Assembly: GCF_963678635.1 (NCBI RefSeq)
Contig: NC_087071.1
Coordinates: 33,408,141-33,468,140 of the forward strand
From: Symsagittifera roscoffensis
Taxonomy: Eukaryota; Xenacoelomorpha; Acoela; Convolutidae
Length of the DNA stretch: 60,000 nucleotides
Reading direction: 5' to 3'
The stretch's first letter is position 1, and the number at the start of each line of letters is the position of its first letter. Both the position numbers and the translations under genes were made by a program. The notes beneath the pieces are model-generated. The model had not been told where the DNA came from. It was given only the letters and a program-made list of their open reading frames with translations, and did no database searches. Below, one piece after another: positions 35,201 to 50,200 of the stretch.

Positions 35201-38200
35201 CGTAAATAATCGATTATAACGGATTTTTATGATGATTTTTTGACAATTATATTTGATTATAATTACCAAAATTAGATGTTTAAAAGATTTATATCTGATT
35301 ATAATCGTGATATATTCCAAGAGATTATAATCTCTTTTATTCGTTTATAATTGATTATAGTTCTTAGAAAAAACCCTTAGAATCAATTATAATCGATTAT
35401 AATCTCTTATTTCACCAATTTGTTTCAGATCAAAACTATATTCGAATTATATCTTATGATTTATTGTTTTTGTGTCAATAAGAAAATCGTTAAAAGAGAG
35501 ACCTCTTGAACACTTTGGTTCATCTGAACACAAAGTTTTACCTCGAAACAAAAATTTCATTGAGATTCTTCATATTAGTGGAAAGATTCCCGCGGTAGAT
35601 GAAAAATAAATCTTCAGAATCAATCATGAAACTAAATCAGTTTGATAATGTTTTGGTGGTTAAAAAGTTAAAAATATGCATCACAAAAGAACTTAAATGG
35701 AGAAGAAATGAAAAAAGAACCTTGTAAATTTTAATTGATTGGAAAAATTTAGAATTTTCTCATTTTTCATAGAAACCAAAGTTTACAAAAAGCATAAAAT
35801 ATAAGCAATTTAGATGCAATTTCTAAAATAAAATGGACAAACAAAAAAAGACTATAATCACTTATAATCAATTATAATGTATTTTTGTGCAAAACTATTG
35901 AATTAGAAGTTTGAATAAAAATAATGGATTATAATCAATTGTAATTGATTATAACTGTATCGAAAAATGGACGAATAAATTATCCATTATAATCGATTAT
36001 AATGGATTATAATTAATTATAACTTGATCTTAAAAAGAGAGATTATAATCGATTCTTAATTGATTAAAATCGTATGTTTCTCAACTTAGTAAGACTGGTA
36101 CTAAAATCGTAATATAATCAATTATTAACGCTTGAAACTGGGTGAGGGTAATTCAGATTGCTTCTAATTGCCGTCTGCCATTCTCACTCTTTGTGAATTG
36201 TCGTTTTTTATAAACGCTACGGGTCGTCACTTGCTTTTTTCTCGTTTTTAACCTTTTAATGCTACTGTCTTTTTTTTGTGCAAAACTGTTCTTTGGAGAG
36301 TAAAAAATTGACTGCAAAAAGTTTTAGTCGGTCGAGTTAATTAAACAAACTTGAGGCAAAATTCAAGCTCGCCCGTCAAGGTGGTAATTTTAAACTGATT
36401 CTAAGCAAAAGTTTTTATCAGTAACAAACGGATTTGATTAATTATTTGAATAAGTGGGTTTTACGCAAAGAGTTTTGAGTTGGGGAGGGATAATTAACTA
36501 GATGGAAGTGTTGGACGAATAGGACACAATTCATGTATACTTACATTTTCGATGATCTCGTTGGACTGGAGACCCTGGCAGATCATGAGGGGGGTTGAGA
36601 AAATGAGAAGGGGGAATATGAAGCCAATCATGTAGAACCACACGAACAGAAACGAGCACACTGATCCCCTAGAACACAGAACACACTCTCACATCCAGGT
36701 AGTGTATTTAGAGAGCGGTTAAGCATATACGGTTTAGGAGGGGAAGGGGGGTTTGTGGGCGTAATGATGTTTGAAGCATCACTAAAGTAAGCTTATTATG
36801 ACCAATTATGATAAAAGTTAAAAATAGCCTTCTGATAGCTCTCAATCAAGATCTTCCCGTTAAAAAGCAGTCCTTTGTCAAGCATAAAAAAATCGTTTTC
36901 AAGAAAAATAGTTTAGTAGTTTAACTCCAAATCTGATAAAAAATCTCCAGTGGCTAACGGCATAAATATTGTCTTTGCTAATTATCCGAGCAATATGAAT
37001 TTTGTTTCTGAATTCTAAATTCAATAGATGCCATTTTACATTTTCTGACCAATAGGAAGTAGAAAAAATATTCCTCTCGGAGATTCCTCGAACCCCTCAC
37101 CACAACATCAGTTTTTAAGGTTCTTTTTTGGCTCCATTTTGGTTGAAATTTTCTAAAAATATAAGAAAAGCGGCATTTTTGGCCGGTTTTTTCTTCAAAA
37201 ATTTTTCCAAAATAATGTTTGTGAAAAGCTTTGAAAAATCAATCTATGCAAGTCCTGAAAGATCGTCACAGTTTTTGAATTTTTGAAATACCAATCGCCT
37301 ATCACAGCATCCTTTGAAGAGCCTCTGCATTGATTGTACTCACAAACAGATGCACTTTCCACCACCGTTGGAGAGGGATGATCTTTCGTGGGGTTCCGTG
37401 TGTTTTTTGAAGCCGGCGCCTCCGAGAATGAGACCCAGGAGCACAGTGAAGAAAACCAGTGCTGCAGGGGCCATAGGGATCGCACCCACTCCTTTCCTGT
37501 TCAGCAGAACCAGAAAACATTAATTACAACAAGGTCAGGTTTGTTTTGTCGGCACTATCAAAGCAAAAAAAAAACTGAAAAATTCGATCTTTCGTATGAG
37601 TTTGGAAGATTGCACTATTATTTCTCAATAAAACTCTAAGAAAGAACAATGAATATTTTGACCAAAATTCTTCGCGCATTGGCAAAAATAAGATTGCAAT
37701 CGATTATAATCGATTTTTATACAGATTTTATACCAGTAAAACATCGATTGTATGTAACCCAATTAGACACTAAAATGGATAACATAGGGATTTTATACAG
37801 TTCAGAAAAACGGATTTTTAGTCTGGAAATGGATTTTTTTGCGGTATAAAATCTGTATAGTATCTGTATAGAATCTGTATAAAATTGATTATAATCGATT
37901 GTAATGCATTTTCTAATTTTCTAAGGACCCAAAAAAGTCGATTAAATTGTCTAAAAAATGGTTTAATTTTAAATATTAGTAGCATGCTGTTTAAAAACTC
38001 GAAACAAAAGTTGAATTGTAAGTAAACGACACAAATCAAAAAAATCATCGATATAAACAAGATTCAGTCACAAAAATGCAATAAAATCATGAAAGTCATC
38101 AATATAAACAAAAGTTTGGGCATAAAATATGCAATAAAATTATCAAAAAACTATCTATGTGAATCAGATATTGTGCAAAAACCAATGTATTAAATAGAGA

Positions 38201-41200
38201 AAAATATTGCTAAAAATCAATTTTTGCGCTCAAAATATGCCACAAAAATTTAGAAAATCATCATTGTAAATCAGATTTCGTTCATAAACATATGTAAAAA
38301 ATCAAGAAAAATGTCAAAATAAACCAGAATTTTTATCTCAAAAATATGCAACAAAACTACAAAAAAATAATCATTGTAAGTCAAATTTTGGGCATAAACA
38401 TATGTGACAAATCAAGAAAGTAGTCAATATTCACTCATAATTATGTTATGTGCAATGGCGGATCTGGGATTTTTTCGAGGGGGATGTTTCAACAACTTTG
38501 TCGAACTTTTCTTAGCTTGATCAAGTTGATTTTCCCAGCACTTTCAGAACACAATAGAGACTTTTTTTAAACCAAAAATTTGAAGAAAAAAAAACAGGTC
38601 AAAAAGCCATCGAAAGAGGTTCTGATGCAAAACATATGACGATGAGTGCTTTCTTTAAGCCTCCTCAATTCAACTTTAACATTTAGTGGCATTCCAGGAA
38701 TGTACCTGTAGTCGTCGTACTCGGCTGAGTCTTCTCTGATGTCATCCAGAGAATCGGTGAGAGTGGACAACGACTTGTTGATCTGCAATCAAAACAAAAA
38801 CGTCCTTTTTGACAGATTACACTTAATCTCAAAAATGGAAAGTAACTGCTATATGATCAGTAACACGGGACCGGCCTATTAGCATGTGTGCCGATTGGCA
38901 TGCCCATGTAAAATAAAACAGTTTGAAGATCCGCTTTTGTTTACTCAACTTTGCATTTATATCAGAGTGTATTTATCCGAACATTTAATTAGGCGAAAAT
39001 TGAATTCTTAAATCCTTAACAAATCATTTGGTTTTCGAAATTATTTGAAATTTTAGGCTAAGTTGTTTTTCATCTGAATGCACATCCAATCATAACAATT
39101 ATCGTATGCTAATAGGCACACATGCTAATTGCTATAACCCCAGAAACTTATTTATTCATTTTTATTCAGGGTGTTCATGTTTATTCAGGTCATTCATGTT
39201 TATTCAGTACCACGTTTAATCAGGGCATCTTCTTTTTTCTTTTAGAAGATTTTCCATCTTTGAAAGTCAGTGACTATTTATAAGAAAAAACAAAACTTTT
39301 TTTGCAACTTCTTACTACTTTTTGGCTTTTTTCAAGCTCTTTTTTCACTTTGGATGTTTTTTCAGAACTCCCCACTACTTTCAAGCTTTTTTCAAAAACC
39401 AAACTATGCATTTTTTGAATTGTAAGCGGATTTCCGCAACAAGCAAAAGTCAAATTTGTCGCGGAATCCCAATTTGTCGCGCAACACTTCTCTGTTGTTT
39501 TTGGGTTCTACTGACAAATAGCTGAAACACTGTTTTGCTTAAAATAACTCCAAAAACAGTCAAACTTTGCAACAAATGTGTGGAATCCGGAACCAGTTTG
39601 TGGAACCCATGGCAAAGAATAATATATGTGTTTAGTAAGCTTAAGTAAGATGTCGCGGAATCCGCAACTATAAGTGGAATCCGCAAATTGTCAGCGGATT
39701 TCGCAAATTGTGAGCGGATTCCGCAAACTGTAAGCGGAATCCCCAAAATTTAAGCGGAATCCGCTTACATTTGCAGAACCCGGTACGACTACCTATATTC
39801 GCTCGCTGCGGAATCCGTAACAAAATCAAGTGCCGACAAAATTTGCCTTACAGCTATTTGTACGCGGAATCCACTGAAATTTTGTATGTGAAATCTACTT
39901 ACATTTTGGAACACGTTTAATGACTTGTCTCTGGAACCCAGGAACATACAGACACAACATTGTGCGCCTATCCAGAGCAAAGTTTGGCCTCGTAATGTGA
40001 TTCAAGCTTTTTTCAGAATTTTTCGCAGCTCAATCGATTTTTCACTATTTCAAAAACCATTGAAAAATAGGATTATTGAACTTCCAAGGTAAGTAGTTAC
40101 AATAAATTTGATAATTAAAAATATATCCAGTAGAAGCTAGCCTTAATCAAATACTTTTTATAAATGACCAGCTAGTCGCTTTTGATTTCAGTGAAACTTG
40201 TTGTTGTATATTAGAAGAGCTTGGAAGGTTTAACTTACGGTGTCAGTTATTCCATCCCGAGCTTCATCCAAGACATCCGTCAAATTTGAAATTGTAGTTT
40301 TCATCATTTGCTCGAGAGCTAAGGAAATTAAGCAGGTCAAAAAAAACTTTTGGAAAATAAACTCTATTCCAATTTATGTTTTTTTCTGGCTAATTGATAA
40401 ATTGTTCAGCAGAACCTAACCATCCAATTGGGACTCCGTAAGGTTGTTCAGAGTATCGCCCGCCCTTGTAAGAGCCTAAAACAGGAAGTTGCTTTATGTT
40501 ATAATAAAACAGTTCAGCGAACTGTAAACTTTTCTGAGTTGTTTTCTTTTGTTTTTTAATGATCTCCCAAATCATTAATTCAAAAATTTTATACAGTTCT
40601 AAACTTATAACTTCAGAAGTCATTTGATATCGTATGCCCTTATTTTGTAAAGATTGACGCCTGGATAGTTTGAACTTTATTTGGACAAGCTCTGGCTCAG
40701 TTGCCTCCGCTTCTCCAGTGGTCGCAATTCATTGTTCACAAAAGTATTAAGGCCAACGGAGATAATCACTCATGTGCGAATGGCCAAAATCGCGATTTTT
40801 TTTTCAACCAATCAGAGCTCAGTATTCAATATTTCGAAAAAAAATGAGCAATGAATCAAACAGTTTCGGACATTTTAAAGGGCGTTGATTGGTTGAGAAT
40901 TTTTTCGCGTTCGGTTCTTCGCGCATGAGAATAGCCCCCAACCCAATGAGTTGAAAGACGATAAAACTGAAGCAGCACTGAGCACTTACATCTTGGAGAA
41001 GTAGGGAAGAGTTGAAACCAGACGCTATGCTTGGCCCTGACACAGGTGTTTCCGTGTATGCACCGGTGTAAGTACTGTCCTAAGCATCATAAAAATTGCT
41101 TGCAGTTATATATTCGACATATTAGCTCGTTTGCATGCTAGACGCTCCATACTAAAACTTTTCACTTCAGAATACAATACAAACAAAGCGTTGAAAAAAC

Positions 41201-44200
41201 GTTTCAACTAGTTTTAAGAAGAACTGTTGATAATATGCCCCCTCCTCTTCGTCGCCTAAATGCTGTATTGGCCCATGTAAACAATCTCCCCCTATATAGA
41301 CCAAGTGAACAATCCCCCTGAAGTTAAATGACAAATTCAAGCAGTAAGTGGCCTGCATGCGTTATGCTCAAATCTGATTGTTCTCAACGACCCACATATA
41401 TTTTTAACTATAAGTGACCAATCTCCCCCCTAAATTGTTTAGGGGGAAAATTGTTCACCTGGACCGCTCTAACAAACGCGGAGATTAGCTTACGTCTATG
41501 ATGTGTTTGTCGATCTCTGCTATGACATTACTGCAAGGTGCATCTCCCATACATGTGGCATCCCCACCAAGAGCAGCACTGATAGCAGCCAGGGCATTGC
41601 TAATCTCCTTCATGTTCTCAGGCTGAGTGCTTCGCCCGTAGTATATGTCATCATAAAGTGAGTCCATTATCCCAGAGTAGTTGCTGTAGTCCGCCATGGC
41701 TACAATACAAACATCCACATACACATACACATGTACAAAAATTGAGATCACGCGTCAACCAGCGACTACATATCCAGACCTTCCAGATTGAAGAAGGTAT
41801 ATGCAATGTGAGTCTGGATTCCGATCCGGCGCGACTTTCAAAGTCTGGACATGAGTCCTGGCACTTCGATCCGAGTGATAAAAGATTCCTTCTGCCATTG
41901 ACTTGTTAATCAGAAAAAATTGTCTCAAGACGAAAAATTTGCAAAAATTTGCTAAAAAAATGCAACGTATAACTTAGTGCAGGCGGTTTGGGTGTTTATC
42001 TAATCAGAATAGTTTACAAAACTCAACGTCACCTGTGTCGACGGCAGCAAACTCTGAGGCCAGCGAATCCTCCAGCCAGTCTATGATCGGCTGGAAAATC
42101 TGATCTCCCGCTTCTGCAAAATACGAATTGAATCAAGGGGCGAAATTAGGTGCGGCGGGGGGGGGGGACGCCTTTTTCTCTCAAGAATTCGACCCCCTGC
42201 CGACCCAAAGGGTCCCATCTTTGAACTAGTTTGAGATATCCATTTTTGGTATAAGGACCCAAAAGTTTTCTGAAGGCGCCAGAGGGTCAAATCCCTGAGG
42301 GGGGAGGGGCCTACCGCCCCCGCCGCTACGCCCTCCCCCCTCCTCCTAAATCCGCTACTGGTTTTGACCACGAAAAGAAACGGAAAATTTGTTTCGTATT
42401 CTGTTGTTTTTTCAACCTTGCTATTTTTTTTGAGCCTCTTCAAGCATGATTAGATCGACGTTGAGAAAAGGAATAAAGCGGGCAAGTAAAAGCAAAAACT
42501 TCCTAAAAAATCTGCACAAAATTTACCGATCGAAACTTTGAAAGCTTCATTTAGCGTTTTTCAGGTACCGATTGAGTTTGGGAAAAATTAAACTGAAATT
42601 TGGACATCACATAGGCCGTTTTTAAACCAAACAAATTCACATAAAAAAGTTTAAAGCAGGGTAATTATTTTTTTCATTCTGGAAATTAATACACCCATAT
42701 CTTTTAAAACGTATAAGAATTTCATGATGTCTATTCTTAAGACTAGCCCGCGCATCGATCCAAAATAAATTTGTTTTGAAAATAAGATTAGAAACTGAAA
42801 TACCGGATCAATTCAAGGGCCACTGTTTTTTTTTGTGTGGGCTCGTTTTTTGGTTATTCATCAATTTTAGCTTAGGATTTGCAGTCTTCTTTGAACAATT
42901 TACCATACATTGTCTCACTACTGTTCCCTATAAAAAATTATTGCTTGTAATCTAATCAAAATTCAAAGTATTGTTAACTTAAAGCAAATTTCAGTGCTAA
43001 ATCAATTCAATGATCAGCGCAGCGCTACTTTCATAATAATAAACAGTACTGGTTCTAATTGACTGCTGTAAATCATGCTGAAAGAAGCATTGAACCTGCG
43101 AAGCAAAAACACTTGAAAATCATTTTCATAAAAAGAATTGTAAATGATACAGCGATGACGATCTTTGTGGGATGAACCCGTCAGGGCAGTATTTTTTGAC
43201 CAAAGTAGTAACTATTTCGCTTTTTGCATCACCATGCCTTCTTCATCATTGCGATTGTTGGTTTCATTTAAACAATCAGGGCTGAATTGGCTTCTTAAAC
43301 ATTGTACTTTTACAATTAAAACACTGTTCGTTTTTTAATTGCTCTGATTTTGTTGGGCTCTTTTGTTCAAATATGGGCGAAATTTTTGATATTATTTGAC
43401 GGGGACTAGATAGTGAATATGTAGTTAATTACTGTCTCAAAATCAAGTTGTGGGATATTCAGACAACACTTCTTTGAAAAAGAAAAGTGTAAAGTGAGAA
43501 GGGGGGCAGTTACTTGTAAGTAAATTTCGTTTACAAGTAAGTTACTAGAAAGTTATCATTTTTTAAATTACTTTAACTTACTAGTATGTTTCAAAAACTC
43601 AAGGTCTGCTTGAAAACTAGCAGCTTTGAAGACTATTCTTTTACACGAACTAAAAATCCGCTAAATAATTATTATGATCAATATTATCAAGTAAAGCAGC
43701 GTTGCAGTATATGAAAACAAGTTTATCTGCTCTTTCGACTGATAATTGAGCCTCATTTTTACAAAAATTTTATTTTGGTTCAATTTACTAGTAATAAGCC
43801 TTATTTAACTTACTAGTATGTTACTAGTAAGTAATTCCGCACAAACCTAGAAGTGAGACTTCGCTTAATTTGAAGCAAAAGCTAATGCAACCCGTGTTGA
43901 CCTCCATACACTGAAAATGCTTATCATACAATTCCATGCCTCTGCGTTGAATTGTTTCGTTGATGATTATTATGTTGTTTTGTTTATTGATAATTTTTTT
44001 CATGTTTCTGAAATGCTTGTTTTGTTTTAGACAGTTTTTTGAAACAGTTATTCAGCCATCACCAAGTATGTTTTCCGGCGTCATCAGGTAAAGTTTTCTG
44101 CATTACAGGTATTTATTTTTTCATCGGATAATAATGGCTTTGCTTGGGAACCAAAATTTTGCTCTGAACGGCGGAAAAAGATTTTTACTACCAACGTCTT

Positions 44201-47200
44201 TGAGGTCGTTCAGAGCATTTTTTGGAAACCCACGAGAATATTGAAATTATTTGTTTATTCAGTTTCTATGTCGCGCCAAATATGGTTCTTTGTTAATCGT
44301 ACGTCGCGCCAAATATATGTTTCCATGGTATCCATACGTCGCGCCATGCATGGTACCATAGTAACCATAAGTCGCGCCATCCATGATACCATTGTAACCA
44401 TACATTGCAAGCATCCATGGTGACATATAAATTATCAACAGCCCTGGTAAAAGTATCAATATTGTCTAATTTGAAGCTCCTATAATAAAAAAATGTGCAA
44501 CCATACGTCGCGCCATGCATGGAAAGTGTGTTATTTTAACATAAAAATACGTCGGCAATTTTTCATGGTTTCCATGAACCATGCATGGTGCGACGTATGG
44601 TTGCACATTTTGGTCAACCCGGGAATGCTGTTCCTGAACTCAGAGATAGTTTTCAGCCCAACCTCGATTGGTAATAACTTGGATCAAGCATGGACAGATG
44701 CATGATTAAATCGATTCAAAGTTTTTTGGCTTTTTTTACTACATCGGCTTATTGGATCTCATTTCTTTCATCTTAATCATTTATTTAGTCTCATCTTCCC
44801 AGCTTTGTTTTCTCAAAAGAAAAGTAGATTGATTTTCTTGTATACTCTATTCGATAGCACCTGTTCATCGATTTCGGCGGCGATGTTAATTCAAGTTTTC
44901 AGATATTGTATACTTAAAAGCTTTTTGTGTAGGTCAGATTTGTGACGAACCATAACTGAATGAAGACTAATTTTAGGAGAACCTTCTGAGAGGCGTTTTT
45001 GTGAGATCCGGGGAAATCACAAACAATGAAATTGCCCACCAGTAGGGCATTTAGGGGGGGGGGGGGTGCTCTACTAATACTATTTTAAAACATTTAAGTT
45101 GTATTTTTAATAGTAAAAGGTTAAAAATGAATATTGTACTAATAGGGGGAGTGATGGCATCTTAAGAATATAGTGTGACCTTGAAAGCCTTTGTCATCAT
45201 TGCGATAGTGATTGAAAATGACTTGCCTTGCATGTCGGCAATAATGATGTCAGTCACATTGGAGAACATCAAAGTCCCAGTGTCAAACATGTCCTGAAAA
45301 AGTCAGCAAAGTGCCATGCAAAAACATAGATCAAGTACGTGGATCTTCCAATTCATCCCATCAATGTTACTAGTAAAAAATTGCCACACGTATACAGAAT
45401 TAGTTCAACCGTTACGATATGTGAATTTTGTACCATAGTAATGAATCTTTTTCCCCCTGAGAAAAATGGGTAGAATAGTTAAAGAGATCCAAATAAAGTA
45501 CCATTTTTGTCTTATTCTGGAATGAGTGACAGATTTCACAACTTTCCCGCACTCAGTAAAACGAGAAAATAATCGATTATATTACAATTACAATTGTACT
45601 TATATCAAAATTATATTTATTATAAGCGCCAAATCTAGATGTTTGAACGACCTATAACTCATTATAATGATAACGAAGACAAAATTGACAAACAAAAGAA
45701 ATTATAATCGATTATAATGGATTTTTTCTGCAAAACAAATAAATTAGAAATTCGATTAAAAATGATCAATTAAATTGATTATAATAGTCTCGAAAAAAAG
45801 ATGGATTAATAATTGCTTAAAATCGATTGAAATGTCTTTTAATCGATAATTATTTGATTTTGAAAAGAGAGATTATAATTAATTGTGAATTGATTAAAAT
45901 CAGTTTTTTCTCAGTTTCAGTAAGACTGGTACTATAATCATAATATAATCGATTATTGACGTTTGAAACTGGATGCGGGTTCCATATAAGTTCAACCGAA
46001 AATTAACCAGATAAACTGTTTCAAAATTGTGACACTGTGATCTTCTAATCATCAAAATTGTTTTCTAGCTTTTTTTTTGTGACGAATTTGCCCAAAATGT
46101 TTGTTTATTTTTTATTTTGAGACCATGTATGGCAGTCTTGTACATGACAAAATATGTTGGACTAGCTAGCTGATCCTTAAAAGTACATTTGACTATTTTG
46201 TAATTTGCATCTTTATTGTGCCTATGTGAGCAAAATAAAACGGACAACAATTTGGTTTCTAAAACTGCTCAAAAATTTTGTTTTGTGGGACTCAAGTTGC
46301 GCGCGGTTCATGTTGCAACTTTGCGTGACCCATTTTGCGACTTTGAGCGACTCAAGCCTCTTGCTGGAGTATAGAACTTCGGTCACAGAAAGTCTATTTC
46401 GGCTGCCCAAATCGGTCTCAGCATGGGTAGCGTACCTCAGGCCGGGTCTCAGGCAATCACCCGAACTCTTATGTGAGTAAAAAAGACCCAAAGGGTCTGC
46501 ACACTACGTTTTGTGCCATGTCAATGTGAATTTTATGTTTCAAAAATTAAAAAGATCTTTTTTCTTATATATCAAGGGGGCTTCTTAGTTACGACTCTTA
46601 TTTGATGAATTAACAGTCGTATCTAAGAAATTCTCTTCGTGTAAAACATAAAAGACTCTAATGTTCGACTCGGCACAACACGCAGTGAGCAAACTCTTTC
46701 GATCTTTTTTTTTCGCTCACATAAAATTCATTAATAACAAATTCTTGAAGAAAGTAGTTTGTCTGAGTATTTAGATTGTAATCTACTGACTGAAATGACG
46801 TTGTTGACCCAGTCACCGATGGTTTGAATGCTGTCTTGTGGGAACTCGAAGGCCTTGTCTGGTATATCTTCAGTGATCTGATTGTTCGTTGCAGTCAACA
46901 TGGCCCCACCCAAACTATTCAAAAAAAATGAAATACTAACTGAAAATTGTTATCTGAGAAAAAAATTACATGAAAAATATAAATTTAGCGAGAAATTTTT
47001 TTTAGAAAGTTTTAAAACTAAACTGTTGAAAAACACCAAAAACACCTAAAGTTTTTAGCACATTTCAAACCTAAACTGTTGACAATCGTAATTAAAGAGT
47101 GTTAGAAAGCTTGCGACTTCTTTAATTTATGATAAAAATTGTAGAAAAAAAAAGAAATTATTAATATATACTTTTTCAAACTCTAGATCATTAAGACTCC

Positions 47201-50200
47201 AGTCCAAAAAACTTTTGTTAGAAAATCATAAATCGTAAGCGATTGATCTTTATGGGTGAGGGGTAGCCGAAGGGGTAGTTAGTTAAATCTTTATTATCAA
47301 TAATAAATATGTTTATTATAGGGAGTATACTCGACTATTATTTATACAACTCATAACAAAAAAACAATCCATCTTGGAAGAACACCCATAAAGCCATCTA
47401 GCTACCTATCCAGTAGTCTGTTCAAAGTATTCTACTTACCCGGCCAGCACCATTCCGAGTATGGTTCCCACGAGGAGAACGACACAGCATACAGTGGTGG
47501 GGTTCTTCTGTCTCTTCTGGGCACCACACTTGTTGCAGCAGCACCTGCAGATGCAGAAGCAGCAGCTGACAAGTGGACAGCAGAAAACGAAGAGCAGACT
47601 CAAGGTCACGATCACTGTGAACACTATGTAGCTGCTGTAGTTGTCCGACAACAGCTGAAACAATCTATGTCGTGTTCCGACAACTAATGAAACACAATAC
47701 TATTCTATCCTAATGCTGTGTTCCGACTCTAATGAACTAATGAAACACATTACTATTTTATTCTAATGATGTGTTCCGACAACTAAAGAAACTCATTACA
47801 AATTTATTCTATAATGCCAAAGTTAGGGGTGGGGGGGCGTACTAGGGGGCGTTCAGTTTCCTATCGTTAATTGTACTTAAGATCTTAAGGATAGTATTTC
47901 TTTTGAAGTTGACCCTGGTTTATGAAAAAATCATTGTGAATGAAAAGAATCATTGAGATACGTTTTGTTTCCTCTTTCAGAAACATCAGAGATAGAAACA
48001 CTCTCCGTTACTTCGAATTAGTCTTCACTTTTGGTGCTACTTTTTGGTTTTAATTTTGCCCTACCAGCCTATTTTTTTTCGAAAGGGGTCTTGAGTAACT
48101 TCAATGAATGATAATTGAGTCTTTCCCACTATAGTTTTCTTCCATCACTAGATTATAGACCCCTCGAAATACAAAAATCACTGCTAAGGGTGGGGGCCTT
48201 AAAATATATGAAAATGTACATCTGCAAAAAATGAGGTTGCTTGTTCGGGTTGAAACAAATGGGGCTTTTTTAAGTTGTATTTAAAAAAATATTGAAATAC
48301 CGTCTGTGTTTCCTCCAGTATGTATGATGGATCCCCTTTCTTGTCAGCCAGGCTAAAAAAAATTGAAAATGTGATTAAAACAATTCACCTTATAATTAAA
48401 TATTACATAATAATTAGAGACAGGACTTAAGAAAAAAGTTGATTGAATCAATGTAAAGTTATAATTTATCTCAATAATCAACAAACCGGTACTTGAAAAT
48501 TTTATTGATAATCTCAAACCCGGTCTCTCCTCGTCATAAGTTATAATACATCAATAATGGAGTCCAATAATCGCCAAAGAGACATAGAACGGAGCCCTGG
48601 TCCCATGAAACCCTTGCAGTCGTAATTGAAACGACATTAAAAACTTGCCAACATTTTTTTGCCAACGTCGATAAAAACCGGTTTGAAATTTTGATTTTTC
48701 GTATATTTTTGAACGAGTAAAGAGATCGAGTAACCTTCGTTATCTATAAAGTTTCCAAATTAGGCTAATTTTAATTGGTTTCATTAAATGTAAAGTTTGT
48801 TTACAGACTTATCTTTTAAAATATTTACTCATATATCATATTTTTGGCTATTTTAAAAAAAAGAAATGTAAAGGTGTTTGCCGAATTCACTAAATTGCTA
48901 CGTGTTTGTAAAGTTATCATCAGACTACATACATGAAAAGACTCTAAATTGAGAAAATATGTTTTTTTTTTCTGGTCGGACTATTCTGTGCTATTTAAAG
49001 AGCAACCGGCAACTCTTGTTAATAATTTTTGATAGCTATAAAAAATTTTTTTTTGAATTTAATTTTACAAAATAAAACGCTTTAATCATAATGCTCATTA
49101 TTAGAACAATTTTTAGATATAATTTAATTAAAAAAAATTACACAAAAAGTTTTTTTTATTATTCTATAATTTCTAATATTTATTTGGTTTTTTGTATTCA
49201 AGTATGACCTTCATGCACAAAAGTTGTCTATCATACAATTCCATGCAAGAGAAACGCTTGTCAAACAGTTTACTACACGAAATGCTTGGTAAAATTTTTT
49301 ATCATACAACTAACAATATGAAAATTGTATGATAAACAACTTTTACTTTGCTGCAGAAGAAAGTTCAAATTTCAGTAATTTTTTTCTCAATTGTTAGTCA
49401 CAATATCATTTTCAAGCTGAAATAAGCATTTATTGACAAAAAATTTACATATCAAAAGTTTTGTTATAATTATCTATAACTTAGTAACGTAATACAGGCT
49501 GATTTTTTCATACAAAAGAAAAACAAAATCGACATAGATTTTTTGCGCGAGTCACAACTAGAAATTTTAAATGCCTTTATATGTGAAATGTTCTTCAATT
49601 AGTCCTACAAAGATCAGGCCGCCATTGTTGTGTAGTAAATTTTGACAAAATATTTTCCAGCCATAGACACACGTTCCTGTTTTTTTTTTTTCAAAAATTT
49701 CTGAAGGAATTATGAAACCTTATTCATAATTATAATTTTAGATGATTTTGATCTGTGAGATTTTTCGCTCAACCCTTGATGTTTCTCATGTGCGAAAACC
49801 CTTCCGTTTGGTGTTTTCAGAGAAAATGCAAAAACATTTGGCCAACACTATAAACAATAATGTGTTGATTTATAGAAAAATGCTTGTCGCACAATTTTCA
49901 TATTTGAAAAAAGCTTGTCGTAGAGTTTCTCACAATTTTCTGTACGAATGGAATGTACGAAATTGTATGATAAGTCTTTTTCCAAGTATCAAAACTTTAT
50001 GACAAGCATTTTTGGTCCACCTATGATGATTTAATTTTTTTTCCGTTTAACTATGTAAGGTTTTTCTGGTCTGATTTTTTTTGTAGCAGACATCTTCTCA
50101 AGTTTTTATTAGAATTGCTCATTAACTTACAACTTATGAGTACAGCGTTAGAAATGGGTTTTGATCTTACCTTGGATCTGCAAGTAAAGTTTCGTTGCTG

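Noticed and set aside
46205-46491. Overlapping 91- and 89-codon frames in intron 5
   Set aside because: Open on both strands over the same bases, with no splice sites that fit the gene and no recognisable domain.
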